Program-made: the position numbers and the translations under genes
Part shown: positions 25,423 through 33,930 of the stretch, in pieces
Layout of the letters: every line of letters begins with the position of its first letter
Numbering within the stretch: position 1 is the first letter of the stretch
Notes under the pieces: model-generated
What the model saw: the letters and a program-made list of their open reading frames with translations, nothing else
Told to the model about the DNA's origin: nothing
Databases searched by the model: none
Assembly (NCBI GenBank): GCA_030247855.1
Contig: JAPDRN010000165.1
Span: 1-64,000, forward strand
Direction: 5' to 3'
Source: Knufia peltigerae
Lineage: Eukaryota > Ascomycota > Eurotiomycetes > Chaetothyriales > Trichomeriaceae
Length of the DNA stretch: 64,000 nucleotides

Positions 25423-26274
25423 TCAACCCGGTGGTGGACCCAGCTTCAACGACAGATCAATGGCCTGCACGTGCTTGGTCAGGCCGCCGATGGAAATGCA
25501 GTCCACGCCATCTTCGGCGATCGAGCGCAAGCCGCCGAGGCCGACGCTGCCGGACACTTCCAGTGGAATGCGGCCCCCGGTGATGCGCACCGCTTCGCGC
25601 CGCAGTTCCGGGGTGAAGTCGTCCAGCAGGATGCGTTCACAGCCGGCCTGCAGCGCCTGCCGCAGCTGTTCCAGGTCTTCGACCTCGACGACCAGCGGCA
25701 GCTGCGGCCATTGCCGGCGGGCCGCCGACACGGCGGCAGCCAGTGAACCGGCCGCACGGATGTGGTTTTCCTTCAGCATCACCGTGTCGTACAGGCCGAA
25801 GCGATGGTTGTCGCCGCCGCCGCACCGCACCGCGTACTTCTGCGCCAGACGCAGGCCGGGCAGGGTCTTGCGGGTATCGAGGATGCGTGTGTCCGTTCCT
25901 TCCACCGCAGCCACGTAGCGGGCAGTGGTGGTCGCTGTGCCGGACAGGGTCTGCAGAAAATTCAACGAGGTGCGTTCGGCGCTGACCAGGCTGCGGCTGC
26001 GCCCGTGCAGCAGCGCCAGCACGGTACCGGCGCTGACATGGTCGCCTTCGGCCACCCGCCACTCGATCTGCACGTCGGCATCAAGTGCGCGATGGGTGGC
26101 ATCGAACCACGGGCGGCCCGCGATCACCGCATCCTGCTTGCACAGCAGGTAGCCACTGTCGGGCTGGTCGGGCAGCAGGGCGGCGGTGACGTCACCACTG
26201 CCCAGGTCCTCGGCCAACGCGCGGGCCACATCGGCCGCGACGACGGCTGGATCCGGCGTCGGCAGCGCGCTCAT
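25423..26274 (-). CDS. nadC: Nicotinate-nucleotide diphosphorylase (carboxylating)
   Basis: 283 residues. Makes nicotinate mononucleotide from quinolinate and PRPP in de novo NAD synthesis. Signature ILDTRKTLPGLRLAQKYAVR with GGGDNHRFGLYD (about 140-170) holds the quinolinate- and phosphate-binding arginines, lysine and histidine; VEVEDLEQLRQAL and the glycine-rich SGSVG segment complete the barrel. Its start overlaps the end of the upstream 89-residue gene by four bases. Confidence 0.95.
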   Translation of the reverse strand: MSALPTPDPAVVAADVARALAEDLGSGDVTAALLPDQPDSGYLLCKQDAVIAGRPWFDATHRALDADVQIEWRVAEGDHVSAGTVLALLHGRSRSLVSAERTSLNFLQTLSGTATTTARYVAAVEGTDTRILDTRKTLPGLRLAQKYAVRCGGGDNHRFGLYDTVMLKENHIRAAGSLAAAVSAARRQWPQLPLVVEVEDLEQLRQALQAGCERILLDDFTPELRREAVRITGGRIPLEVSGSVGLGGLRSIAEDGVDCISIGGLTKHVQAIDLSLKLGPPPG

Positions 26275-26540
26275 GCGGTCGGGAAGTCGGCGATCTGTGC
26301 GGTCGGGATGGCTTCTTCGGCCAACAGCACCGGAATGCCGTCGTCAACGCGGAATACCTGTTTGCGGTCGCGGGTGACCAGGGCTTCGCGCAGCGGCTGC
26401 GCCAGCGGGTTGCCATCGGCGCGGTTGACGGTACCGGCGGCGATCGCCCGGTTGAGGGCTTCCAGGCCCTTGCCATCCAGCAGGGACAGGGGCTGGCGGG
26501 TGTCGGGCGATACCAGCAGGTCGAGCAGCTTGCGATCCAT
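26271..26540 (-). CDS. Trm112/YcaR-like small protein
   Basis: 89 residues, MDRKLLDLLVSPDTRQPL..., the Trm112-like (UPF0434) fold usually found as YcaR. In typical YcaR the segment reads L.CP.C.. with zinc-binding cysteines; here the matching positions are S and T, so the zinc site is absent. The C-terminal DGIPVLLAEEAIP is the family's most conserved part. It is translationally coupled to nadC and divergent from purE. Function unknown; relatives act as small protein partners. Confidence 0.82.
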   Translation of the reverse strand: MDRKLLDLLVSPDTRQPLSLLDGKGLEALNRAIAAGTVNRADGNPLAQPLREALVTRDRKQVFRVDDGIPVLLAEEAIPTAQIADFPTA

Positions 26541-26598
26541 GGTTCTTCGTCTTGCGTGGAAGATGGCTAGAATACGTCTTTAAGGCAGGTGACGGCCA

Positions 26599-27102
26599 AT
26601 GACCCCCAACCCGATCGCGCCGCTTGTCGGCATCGTCATGGGTTCCCGTTCCGACTGGGAAACCATGCAGCACGCCGCCCAGAAGCTTGAAGCCCTGGGT
26701 GTTCCGTTCGAAGTGAAGGTGGTGTCCGCACATCGGACGCCGGATGTGTTGTTCAGTTATGCCGAGCAGGCAGGTTCGCGCGGGCTGCGCGCGATCATTG
26801 CCGGCGCTGGCGGTGCCGCGCATCTGCCGGGCATGATCGCGGCCAAGACCGCGGTGCCGGTGCTGGGCGTGCCGGTGCAGTCCAAGGCCCTCAACGGCAT
26901 GGATTCGCTGCTGTCGATCGTGCAGATGCCAGCCGGCATCCCGGTCGCCACCTTCGCCATCGGCAATGCCGGCGCTTCCAATGCCGCGCTGTTCGCCGCG
27001 GCGATGCTGGCCAGCGACCAGCCCGCCATCGGCCAGGCGCTGGACAGTTTCCGCGCGCGCCAGACCGAAGACGTGATGGCCCACGACGATCCGCGTCAAT
27101 GA
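26599..27102 (+). CDS. purE: N5-carboxyaminoimidazole ribonucleotide mutase
   Basis: 167 residues, class I PurE. Converts N5-CAIR to CAIR in purine synthesis. Motifs: GIVMGSRSDWETM (about 11-23), KVVSAHRTPD, and GAGGAAHLPGM. The start is in a 58-base divergent gap that holds a TAGAAT -10-like element (26568-26573) without a clear -35. The stop overlaps the start of purK by four bases, as in many bacteria. Confidence 0.95.
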   Translation: MTPNPIAPLVGIVMGSRSDWETMQHAAQKLEALGVPFEVKVVSAHRTPDVLFSYAEQAGSRGLRAIIAGAGGAAHLPGMIAAKTAVPVLGVPVQSKALNGMDSLLSIVQMPAGIPVATFAIGNAGASNAALFAAAMLASDQPAIGQALDSFRARQTEDVMAHDDPRQ

Positions 27103-28247
27103 GTCTGACCGTCGGCATCCTCGGCGGCGGTCAGCTCGCCCGCATGATGGTCCTGGCCGGTGCGCCGCTGGGTCTGCGATTCGAACTGTACGATCCGGCA
27201 GCCGATGCCTGCAGCGGCCCGCTGGCGCCGCTCACCGTCGGTGCTTTCGACGATCGGCAGGCACTGGCGGATTTCGCCGCCAAGGTCGATGTGGTGACCT
27301 TCGATTTCGAGAACGTACCCGCTGACAGCGCGCAATGGCTGGCCGACCGCGTGCCGGTCTATCCGCCGCCGTCGGCGTTGGCCGTGGCCCAGGACCGGTT
27401 GAGCGAGAAGACCCTGTTCCAGCAGCTGGGCATTCCGCTGCCGGCGTTCGCCGATATCCGCAGCCGCGAAGAACTGGCGGCCAAGGCGGCCGAATTCGGT
27501 CTGCCGTGCATCCTCAAGACCCGCCGCCTGGGCTACGACGGCAAGGGCCAGTTCCGTCTGCGCAGCGAAGCGGACATCGATGCGGCTTGGCAGGCGCTGG
27601 GTGCGCAGGTCGAGCGCACCGGCCTGATCCTCGAGGGTTTTGTCGCCTTCCAGCGCGAAGTCAGCGTGGTAGCCGTGCGCGGCCGCGATGGCAGCTTCCA
27701 GGCTTGGCCGGTCACCGGCAACTGGCATGTCGACGGCGTGCTGTCGGCCAGCGTGGCACCGGCGGTGCTGTCCGCTGCCGAGCACGAAGCGGCGATCGGC
27801 TATGCCCAGCGTGTCGCCGAACACCTGCAGTACGTGGGTGTGTTCGCGCTGGAGCTGTTCTGCCGCGACGGTGAACTGCTGGCCAACGAGATGGCGCCGC
27901 GTGTGCACAACTCCGGTCACTGGACCATCGAAGGCAGCGAAACCTCGCAGTTCGAGAACCACCTGCGTGCGGTGCTCGGCCTGCCGCTGGGCAGTACCCG
28001 CATGCTTGGCCATGCCTGCATGCTGAACTGGCTCGGGGCGATGCCTGACCCGAGGCCGGTGCTGCAGCAGTCCAGCGGCCATTGGCACGATTACGGCAAG
28101 GAATCGCGTGACGGCCGCAAGGTTGGTCACGCGACGCTGCGTGACGATGATGCCGGGGCGCTGGCCGATGCGTTGGTGCAGGTCGGTCTGGAACTGGACC
28201 GCCAGGCCCAGGTGGCCCCGGCCGTGCACGCGCTGCGCAACGGCTGA
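27099..28247 (+). CDS. purK: N5-carboxyaminoimidazole ribonucleotide synthase
   Basis: 382 residues, ATP-grasp enzyme making N5-CAIR from AIR, ATP and bicarbonate, the step before PurE. N-terminal GILGGGQLARMM, central ATP-grasp domain (about 100-290) with ILKTRRLGYDGKGQF and NEMAPRVHNSGHWTIE, the latter providing metal and substrate ligands. Coupled to purE by an ATGA overlap. A cluster of REP palindromes follows it. Confidence 0.95.
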   Translation: MSLTVGILGGGQLARMMVLAGAPLGLRFELYDPAADACSGPLAPLTVGAFDDRQALADFAAKVDVVTFDFENVPADSAQWLADRVPVYPPPSALAVAQDRLSEKTLFQQLGIPLPAFADIRSREELAAKAAEFGLPCILKTRRLGYDGKGQFRLRSEADIDAAWQALGAQVERTGLILEGFVAFQREVSVVAVRGRDGSFQAWPVTGNWHVDGVLSASVAPAVLSAAEHEAAIGYAQRVAEHLQYVGVFALELFCRDGELLANEMAPRVHNSGHWTIEGSETSQFENHLRAVLGLPLGSTRMLGHACMLNWLGAMPDPRPVLQQSSGHWHDYGKESRDGRKVGHATLRDDDAGALADALVQVGLELDRQAQVAPAVHALRNG

Positions 28248-28256
28248 CCAAGGTGA

Positions 28257-28365
28257 TGCCGGCCGTCGGCCGGCAGACGTCGCTGATCTTGGTAGTGCCG
28301 GCCGCTGGCCGGCAATGCCCACCAAGGTGGGCATCTACCAAGGCAGGCCCACCAAAAGGTGGGCC
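28257..28365. repeat. Cluster of four SMAG-type REP palindromes
   Basis: Hairpins TGCCGGCC-GTC-GGCCGGCA (28257-28275), GTAG-TGCCGGCC-GCT-GGCCGGCA (28292-28314), ATGCCCACC-AA-GGTGGGCAT-CTAC (28315-28338) and GGCCCACC-AAAA-GGTGGGCC (28346-28365). Two sequence subgroups stand side by side. The cluster fills most of the 180-base gap between the convergent purK and sodB genes; the rest holds nothing I recognise. Confidence 0.82.
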
Positions 28366-28427
28366 GCCGCCACGGCGTAGCGTGATACCGGCAGCGCCGG
28401 CTCATGCCCGGCGGATGCCCGTCCGTC

Positions 28428-29006
28428 TCAGCGCAGCTGGCTCTCGGCGAACTCCCAGTTCACCAGTTGCCAGAATGCTTCCAGATAGCGTGCACGATCA
28501 TTCTGGTAGTCGGTGTAGTACGCGTGCTCCCAGACATCGCAGCACAGCAGCGGCGTGCTGTCGCCGGTCAGAGGCGTGCCTGCATTGCGCGTCGCCTGCA
28601 GGCCGAGCTGCCCACCGGGGTGCTGTACCAGCCACACCCAGCCGGAGCCGAACAGGCCAAGTGCAGTTCGACTGAATTCTTCGCGCAGACGCTGGCCGTC
28701 GCCGAACTGGCGCTTGACCAGCTCGCCCAGGCGACCCTGCGGCTCGCCACCGCCGCGCGGGCGCAGGCATTGCCAATAGAAACCGTGGTTCCAGGCTTGG
28801 GCAGCGGCATCGAACAGCGCGCCCTGGGCGTGGCGGACGATGTCCTCCAGCGTGGCTTCTTCCCATTCGGTGCCGACAATGGCGGCATTGACCGCATCGA
28901 TGTAGGCGCGATGGTGGCGACCGTGATGGAGTTCCACGGTCTGTGCCGACAGGTGCGGCTGCAGGGACGAGGGCAGGTAGGGCAGGGCGGGCAATTCGAC
29001 GGGCAT
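28428..29006 (-). CDS. sodB: Iron superoxide dismutase
   Basis: 192 residues. Metal ligands are His27, His74, Asp157 and His161 (DVWEHAYY). Gln70 in AAAQAWNHGFYW sits where iron-type enzymes carry their active-site glutamine, and no glutamine is found at the manganese-type position, so this is an Fe-SOD of the E. coli SodB kind. No signal peptide: cytoplasmic. Divergent from grxD, a neighbour also in E. coli; both serve oxidative-stress and iron-sulfur functions. Confidence 0.94.
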   Translation of the reverse strand: MPVELPALPYLPSSLQPHLSAQTVELHHGRHHRAYIDAVNAAIVGTEWEEATLEDIVRHAQGALFDAAAQAWNHGFYWQCLRPRGGGEPQGRLGELVKRQFGDGQRLREEFSRTALGLFGSGWVWLVQHPGGQLGLQATRNAGTPLTGDSTPLLCCDVWEHAYYTDYQNDRARYLEAFWQLVNWEFAESQLR

Positions 29007-29125
29007 GGACAGGTTCGTGGCCAGGGGGCGGCGGCAGCCGGTACCATCGGCTTACAATGGGGGCTACCGTGGGCAGTCTAGCCGACCACCACGGTTGGTT
29101 TGTCCAGCGAAGCAAGGAGTGAGGT

Positions 29126-29446
29126 GTGGCGGTAATGCAGCAAATCCAGGCCGAGGTGGATCGTTACCCGCTCGTGCTGTTCATGAAGGGCACCCCGCAA
29201 TACCCCATGTGCGGCTATTCCAGCCGCGCCGTGCAGGCCTTGATGGCCGCGGGCGCCGCGTCGCTGCGCACGGTCAATGTGCTGGAAGAGCCCGAGATCC
29301 GCGCCAACCTGCCGCGCTTCTCCAATCTGCCCACCTTCCCGCAGTTGTTCATCAACGGTGAGTTGATCGGCGGCTGTGACATCGTCATGGAACTGTTCGA
29401 AGCCGGCGAGCTCAAGCGCATCGTCGAAGAGGCTGCGCAGGGATGA
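29126..29446 (+). CDS. grxD: Monothiol glutaredoxin, Grx4 type
   Basis: 106 residues. Binds and hands on 2Fe-2S clusters as a dimer with glutathione. The active site reads Cys29-Gly-Tyr-Ser; the usual Grx4 motif is CGFS, so Phe is replaced by Tyr. KGTP (21-24), FPQLFINGE and GGCDIVMEL are the other glutathione-binding parts. The GTG start at 29126 is supported by AAGGAG at 29114-29119; ATG at 29135 is the alternative. TACAAT at 29053-29058 may be its -10 box. Overlaps the next gene by four bases. Confidence 0.94.
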   Translation: MAVMQQIQAEVDRYPLVLFMKGTPQYPMCGYSSRAVQALMAAGAASLRTVNVLEEPEIRANLPRFSNLPTFPQLFINGELIGGCDIVMELFEAGELKRIVEEAAQG

Positions 29447-30240
29447 GCGCCTGGCCATCGACGTCACCGGCAGACGGGGCGCTCGATGGCCGCCCGTTGC
29501 AGGGTCGCGTGGTGCTCGTTGCCGGCGCCGGTGGTGGGCTGGGGAGTGCCGCCGCTGTTGCTGCCGCCGAGGCGGGAGCGACCGTGGTCCTGTTGGGGCG
29601 CAAGCCACGCCGGCTGGACCGGGTCTATGCCCAGGTGCAGGCGGTCGGGCCGGAACCCCTGTTGTACCCGTTGGACCTTGAAGGTGCAGGTCCTGACGAC
29701 TATGCCGAGCTGGCCCAGGCCGTGGCGCAGGAGCTGGGACGGCTTGATGGCCTGCTGGTCTGTGCAGCGCACTTTCCCGGCCTGACCCCGTTCGAGCTGG
29801 CCGACCCGGCCAGTTTCGCCCGCGCCGTGCACGTTACCCTGACCGCTCCGGCCTGGCTGGCCCAGGCCTGCCTGCCGTTGCTGCGGCAGCGTGAAGACGC
29901 GGCGCTGGTGTTCACCGTGGATGCCGTGGAGCGGGTGGGGCAGGCTTACTGGGGCGGCTACGGCGCCGCCCAGCATGGCCTGCGCGGGCTGATCGGCAGC
30001 CTGCATGACGAGCTGGCGCGTAGCCCGGTGCGGGTAAGTGGTCTTTACCCCGGCCCCTTGCGTACCGCCCTGCGGGCGCGGGCCTATTCGATCGACCAGG
30101 ATCCGGCCGCGCGTGGCCCGGAGGCCGCCGCTGCAGCGGCCGTGACCCTGTTGTCCGCCGCTGGACAGGCGTGGCGGGGGCAGGTGCTCGATGCGGGCAA
30201 TCCGCCATCGACGAGTGAAGGCGTTCGTAAAGCGGAATGA
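29443..30240 (+). CDS. YciK-like SDR-fold protein lacking catalytic residues
   Basis: 265 residues, short-chain dehydrogenase fold. The nucleotide motif GAGGGLG (about 28-34) is intact and GRKPRRL follows it as in NADP-type members. In the closest family I recognise (YciK) the catalytic residues would be a Ser in TSSS and a Tyr-x3-Lys. Here the tyrosine is kept (Tyr173) but the lysine is Gln177 (YGAAQ), and the serine position reads Asp160 (TVDAVE). The protein may bind NAD(P) without normal oxidoreductase chemistry. Coupled to grxD by a four-base overlap. Confidence 0.85.
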   Translation: MSAWPSTSPADGALDGRPLQGRVVLVAGAGGGLGSAAAVAAAEAGATVVLLGRKPRRLDRVYAQVQAVGPEPLLYPLDLEGAGPDDYAELAQAVAQELGRLDGLLVCAAHFPGLTPFELADPASFARAVHVTLTAPAWLAQACLPLLRQREDAALVFTVDAVERVGQAYWGGYGAAQHGLRGLIGSLHDELARSPVRVSGLYPGPLRTALRARAYSIDQDPAARGPEAAAAAAVTLLSAAGQAWRGQVLDAGNPPSTSEGVRKAE

Positions 30241-30448
30241 AGATCCCGTCACGATAGCGTTGCGATCCGGTGCCGTTTGTCGCACAACCGTCACATTGAA
30301 AGCGTAGCGTGTTAATCTAGTGTTAACCGTTGCGGCAGCTGCCGTTCACGGTAGGGAACCCCAGATAAATGTCCGAACAGCCGCCCGCAAGGCTGCTTGG
30401 ATGCGCTTTTTTTCCGCCATCGCCAACTCGCATCGAGGCTACCGAACA

Positions 30449-33400
30449 ATGACTCACCCATTCCGGATGTCCAAGCTCACCCTTGGTCTCGTGGCTGCGC
30501 TCGCCGCCGCTCCCGCCTTCGCCCAGAGCACCTCTGCCGGTGTCGGCGGCCAGGTCGTGTCCAACGCGGGCACCCCCGTGGCCGGTGCTGAAGTCACCAT
30601 CACCCACACCGAGTCGGGCACTGTTTCGCGCGCGACCACCGATGCCTCGGGTCGTTACAACGCGCGCGGCCTGCGCGTGGGTGGTCCGTACACCATCACC
30701 ATCACCAAGCCGGGTGAGGGCACCAAGACCGAAGAGGGTGTCTACCTGAACCTGAACCAGGTCAACACGGTCAACGCCAACCTGGCCGGCGATGTTGCTG
30801 CCACCAACCTGGACGCCGTGAACGTCGTCGCGACCGCAGGTGGCCTGGACGTCTTCAGCGCCACGAAGATGGGCACCGGTACCAACGTGACCCGCGAAAC
30901 GATGGACGCGCTGCCGTCGGCCAACCGCAACATCCAGGACTACGTCCGCCTCGATCCGCGCATCTCGCAGGTCAGCAAGGCTGATGGTGCGATCTCGGCT
31001 GGCGGCCAGAACACCCGTTACAACGCCATCCGCATCGACGGCATCAGCGCCTCCGATCCGTTCGGTCTGGGCTCCAACAACCTGCCGACCGAGCGTCAGC
31101 CGGTGTCGATGGACGCCATCCAGGAAATCAACATCGACCTGGCCAACTACGACACGACCATCGCCGGTGGTACCGGTGCGGTGATCAACGCCGTGACCAA
31201 GTCGGGCACCAATGAATTCCACGGCACCGTGTACGGTTCGTACCGCGACAAGGACATGGTCCGTTCGCGCCTGGAAGGTGATCGCCAGGACTTCAACGGC
31301 TTCGAAGATGAGAAGACCTACGGCATGACCTTCGGCGGCCCGATCGTCAAGGACAAGCTGTTCTTCTTCAGCAACTACGAGAAGTACGAGCGTTCGGCCG
31401 CCGGCATCAGCCTGAGCGACACGCCGATCGGCAAGGGCACCATTACCCAGCAGCAGATTACCGATGTCCAGAACTTCCTGGGCAACCTGGGCTATGACCC
31501 GGGCAGCTTGGCCGCGCCGAACAGCAAGACCGAAATCGAAGAGTACGCGGTAAAGCTGGACTGGAACATCAACGAGAACCACCGTGCCGCCCTGCGCTAC
31601 AACAAGATGGAGCAGAACGTCGTTCGCTTCCCGCAGGTCAGCAACAGCGCGATCTCGCTGAGCAACTTCTGGTACCAGCAGCCGACCGAATATGAAACCT
31701 GGATGGGCGAACTGTTCAGCGACTGGTCCGAGAATTTTTCGACCGAGTTCAAGGTCTCGCACAAGGATTACTCGGCCAATCGCATTCCGCTGATCGACAT
31801 GCCGCAGATCCGCATCCGCTCGGGCAACGATTCGCTGTACGTCGGTACCGAGCAGAACACCCACGTCAATATCGTCGAGTCGAAGGAGCTGAGCGCTTTC
31901 GGTGCAGGTACCTGGTACGTCGGTGACCACACCGTCAAGTTCGGCTTCGATTATTCGAAGAACGACCTGATGAACTTCTACGGCCGCAACCTCAACGGCG
32001 TATATGAATTCGCCAGTGTCGAAGATTTCAAGGCTGGCCGGATCGCCCGCTACCAGTTGCGTGCTCCGCGCGCTGATGGCAGCCGCAGCGACATTCCGGC
32101 CGACTTCACCCTGAAGAACACCGGCGTGTTCGTGCAGGACACCTGGGCGATCAACTACAACCTGAACCTGATGTTCGGCGTGCGCATCGACATGCCTGAC
32201 TTCAGCAGCCAGCGCCTGTACAACGCCCGCATCGAGCAGCTGTACGGCTTCGACAACACCAAGCTGGTCGACAAGAACCTGGTGCAGCCGCGTGTCGGCT
32301 TCAACTATACCTTCGACAGCGAGCGCCCGACCCAGTTGCGCGGTGGCGTGGGCCTGTTCGGTGGTGCTGCCCCGAACGTGTGGCTGGCTGGCGCCTACCA
32401 GAACACCGGTCTGAACTACGTCGAGTACGATGAGCGCAACCTGACCAGTGGCTTCACCCCGGATGGCACCAACCCGTACATTCCGGCCGGTGGCCCGGCT
32501 GCGGCACGCCAGAACGTGGACATCATCGCGCCGGGCACCCGCCTGCCGTCGGTGTGGAAGGCCAACCTGGCGTTCGACCATGAGCTGCCGTGGTACGGCA
32601 TCGTGGCGTCGGCCGAGCTGCTGGTGACCAAGGTCAAGGACGGCATCTACTTCGACCGTCTGGACGTTGGTGCGCCGACCACCGTTGGTCAGGATGGCCG
32701 TGCGATCTACTGGAACCCCCAGGGCCTCAACCCGGTCAACTCCCGCATGCAGAACGGCACCAACTTCGGCATGACCACCGGCACCAACCGTGCCGGCGAC
32801 CGTGCCAACCGTCCGAGCGACATGGGCGACGTGCTGGTCATGCGCAACACCGACAAGGGCCGTGGCAGCCAGGCGACCTTCTCGCTGGCCAAGCCGCTGA
32901 CCGAGAACTGGGGCTGGTCGCTGGGTTACACCTACACCCAGTCAAAGGAAGTCAGCCCGCTGTCCAGCTCGCAGAACACCTCGAACTGGAACAACACGCT
33001 GATCTTCAATTCCAATGAAGACGTAGCGTACAACTCGCGCTACGCGATCAAGGACCGCATCACCGGTACCCTGGAGTGGAAGCACAACTTCTTCGGTGAC
33101 AACGCCACCCGCATCGGCCTGTTCTACGAAGGTCGCTCGGGCCGTCCGTACAGCTACATCTTCTACAACGATGCCAACGGCGATGGTGCCGCCACCAACG
33201 ATCTGTTCTATGTGCCGAAGGGCCCGGGCGATGTGCTGTTCGGCAACGTGGTCGGCGGTCGCTTCGTGCAGGATGCGGCGATGGAGAAGAGCTTCTTCGA
33301 CTGGCTGGCAAACAATCCGGAACTCGAGGCCTACCGTGGCAGCGTCGTCCCGGCCAACCAGCATCGTGCCAAGTGGATCAACTCCTTCGATGTCCGCATC

Positions 33401-33685
33401 AGCCAGGAGTTCCCGGGCTTCGTGAAGAGTCACAAGGGTGAGATCGCGCTGGACATCATGAATGTCGGCAACCTGATCAACAAGAAGTGGGGCCTGATCG
33501 ACGACTACGGCTTCTACTCGACCCGCCGCGTGGCCAACTACGGCGGTATCGATCCGGCCACCGGCAAGTATGTCTACGCGTTCACTGGTGCTGAGGATTC
33601 GTCGATCCAGGAAAACAACAACGACAAGGGCAACACCGGTGTGTCGCGTTGGTCGATGCAGCTGACCCTGAAGTACAAGTTCTGA
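30449..33685 (+). CDS. Oar-like TonB-dependent outer-membrane receptor
   Basis: 1078 residues. Signal peptide 1-25 (APAFAQ), an N-terminal carboxypeptidase-regulatory-like (Ig-fold) domain (about 28-115), a plug domain (about 125-240, NTRYNAIRIDGISASDPFG) and a long beta-barrel ending LTLKYKF with the terminal Phe needed for barrel insertion. This layout is that of Oar/OmpA-related TonB-dependent proteins; substrate unknown. The start at 30449 gives the signal peptide at the N-terminus; 30467 (MSKLTLG) is possible. Codon use is strongly biased, suggesting high expression. Upstream, TTGAAA (30296-30301) with TAGTGT 16 bases on is a weak promoter candidate. A strong terminator follows. Confidence 0.9.
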   Translation: MTHPFRMSKLTLGLVAALAAAPAFAQSTSAGVGGQVVSNAGTPVAGAEVTITHTESGTVSRATTDASGRYNARGLRVGGPYTITITKPGEGTKTEEGVYLNLNQVNTVNANLAGDVAATNLDAVNVVATAGGLDVFSATKMGTGTNVTRETMDALPSANRNIQDYVRLDPRISQVSKADGAISAGGQNTRYNAIRIDGISASDPFGLGSNNLPTERQPVSMDAIQEINIDLANYDTTIAGGTGAVINAVTKSGTNEFHGTVYGSYRDKDMVRSRLEGDRQDFNGFEDEKTYGMTFGGPIVKDKLFFFSNYEKYERSAAGISLSDTPIGKGTITQQQITDVQNFLGNLGYDPGSLAAPNSKTEIEEYAVKLDWNINENHRAALRYNKMEQNVVRFPQVSNSAISLSNFWYQQPTEYETWMGELFSDWSENFSTEFKVSHKDYSANRIPLIDMPQIRIRSGNDSLYVGTEQNTHVNIVESKELSAFGAGTWYVGDHTVKFGFDYSKNDLMNFYGRNLNGVYEFASVEDFKAGRIARYQLRAPRADGSRSDIPADFTLKNTGVFVQDTWAINYNLNLMFGVRIDMPDFSSQRLYNARIEQLYGFDNTKLVDKNLVQPRVGFNYTFDSERPTQLRGGVGLFGGAAPNVWLAGAYQNTGLNYVEYDERNLTSGFTPDGTNPYIPAGGPAAARQNVDIIAPGTRLPSVWKANLAFDHELPWYGIVASAELLVTKVKDGIYFDRLDVGAPTTVGQDGRAIYWNPQGLNPVNSRMQNGTNFGMTTGTNRAGDRANRPSDMGDVLVMRNTDKGRGSQATFSLAKPLTENWGWSLGYTYTQSKEVSPLSSSQNTSNWNNTLIFNSNEDVAYNSRYAIKDRITGTLEWKHNFFGDNATRIGLFYEGRSGRPYSYIFYNDANGDGAATNDLFYVPKGPGDVLFGNVVGGRFVQDAAMEKSFFDWLANNPELEAYRGSVVPANQHRAKWINSFDVRISQEFPGFVKSHKGEIALDIMNVGNLINKKWGLIDDYGFYSTRRVANYGGIDPATGKYVYAFTGAEDSSIQENNNDKGNTGVSRWSMQLTLKYKF

Positions 33686-33711
33686 TCCGTCAGAGCCTGA
33701 AGCAGTAAAGG

Positions 33712-33738
33712 AAACGGCCGGGGAAACCCGGCCGTTTT
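33712..33738 (+). terminator. Rho-independent terminator of the Oar-like gene
   Basis: Eleven-base perfect stem (AAACGGCCGGG paired with CCCGGCCGTTT) with a GAAA tetraloop, ending in TTTT, 27 bases after the stop codon. Confidence 0.9.
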
Positions 33739-33791
33739 CCGTTCAGGCGAAAGTCCTTGCGAGGGTGCCTGCATCGGCGTAGCATCCAGAC

Positions 33792-33886
33792 ACGTGCGCG
33801 GCGCAGATGCCGCCGAAGCGGTCCCGAAGCGGCGAACGCGGGACGCACCTATCCAACGGTCGGGCTTCCCGGCCGTTTTGCTTTTT
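33792..33886 (+). ncRNA. Candidate small RNA or structured leader ahead of ppnN
   Basis: A promoter-like pair, TTGCGA (33757-33762) and TAGCAT (33780-33785) with a 17-base spacer, is followed about 70 bases later by a terminator hairpin (AACGGTCGGG-CTT-CCCGGCCGTT, 33855-33877, one G-U pair) and TTGCTTTTT. The roughly 95-base transcript would contain an internal hairpin GTCCCG/CGGGAC (33821-33844) and a repeated CCGAAGCGG. No open frame fits. It could be a stand-alone small RNA or an attenuating leader of ppnN, which starts 45 bases after it. No known RNA family was recognised. Confidence 0.4.
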
Positions 33887-33930
33887 AAGGGGGCGGCAGT
33901 ACAGTCGGACACCTTAAAGGAAGCAGAAAA

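Noticed and set aside
26541..26598. Full sigma-70 promoter before purE
   Set aside because: TAGAAT is a fair -10, but the only TTGCGT lies 10 bases from it, too close to be a -35; spacing of 17 gives no match.
30323..32581. 752-codon open frame antisense to the Oar-like receptor
   Set aside because: Composition is valine/aspartate/histidine-rich as expected from the complement of biased codons; no family motif, and the plus-strand receptor is certain.
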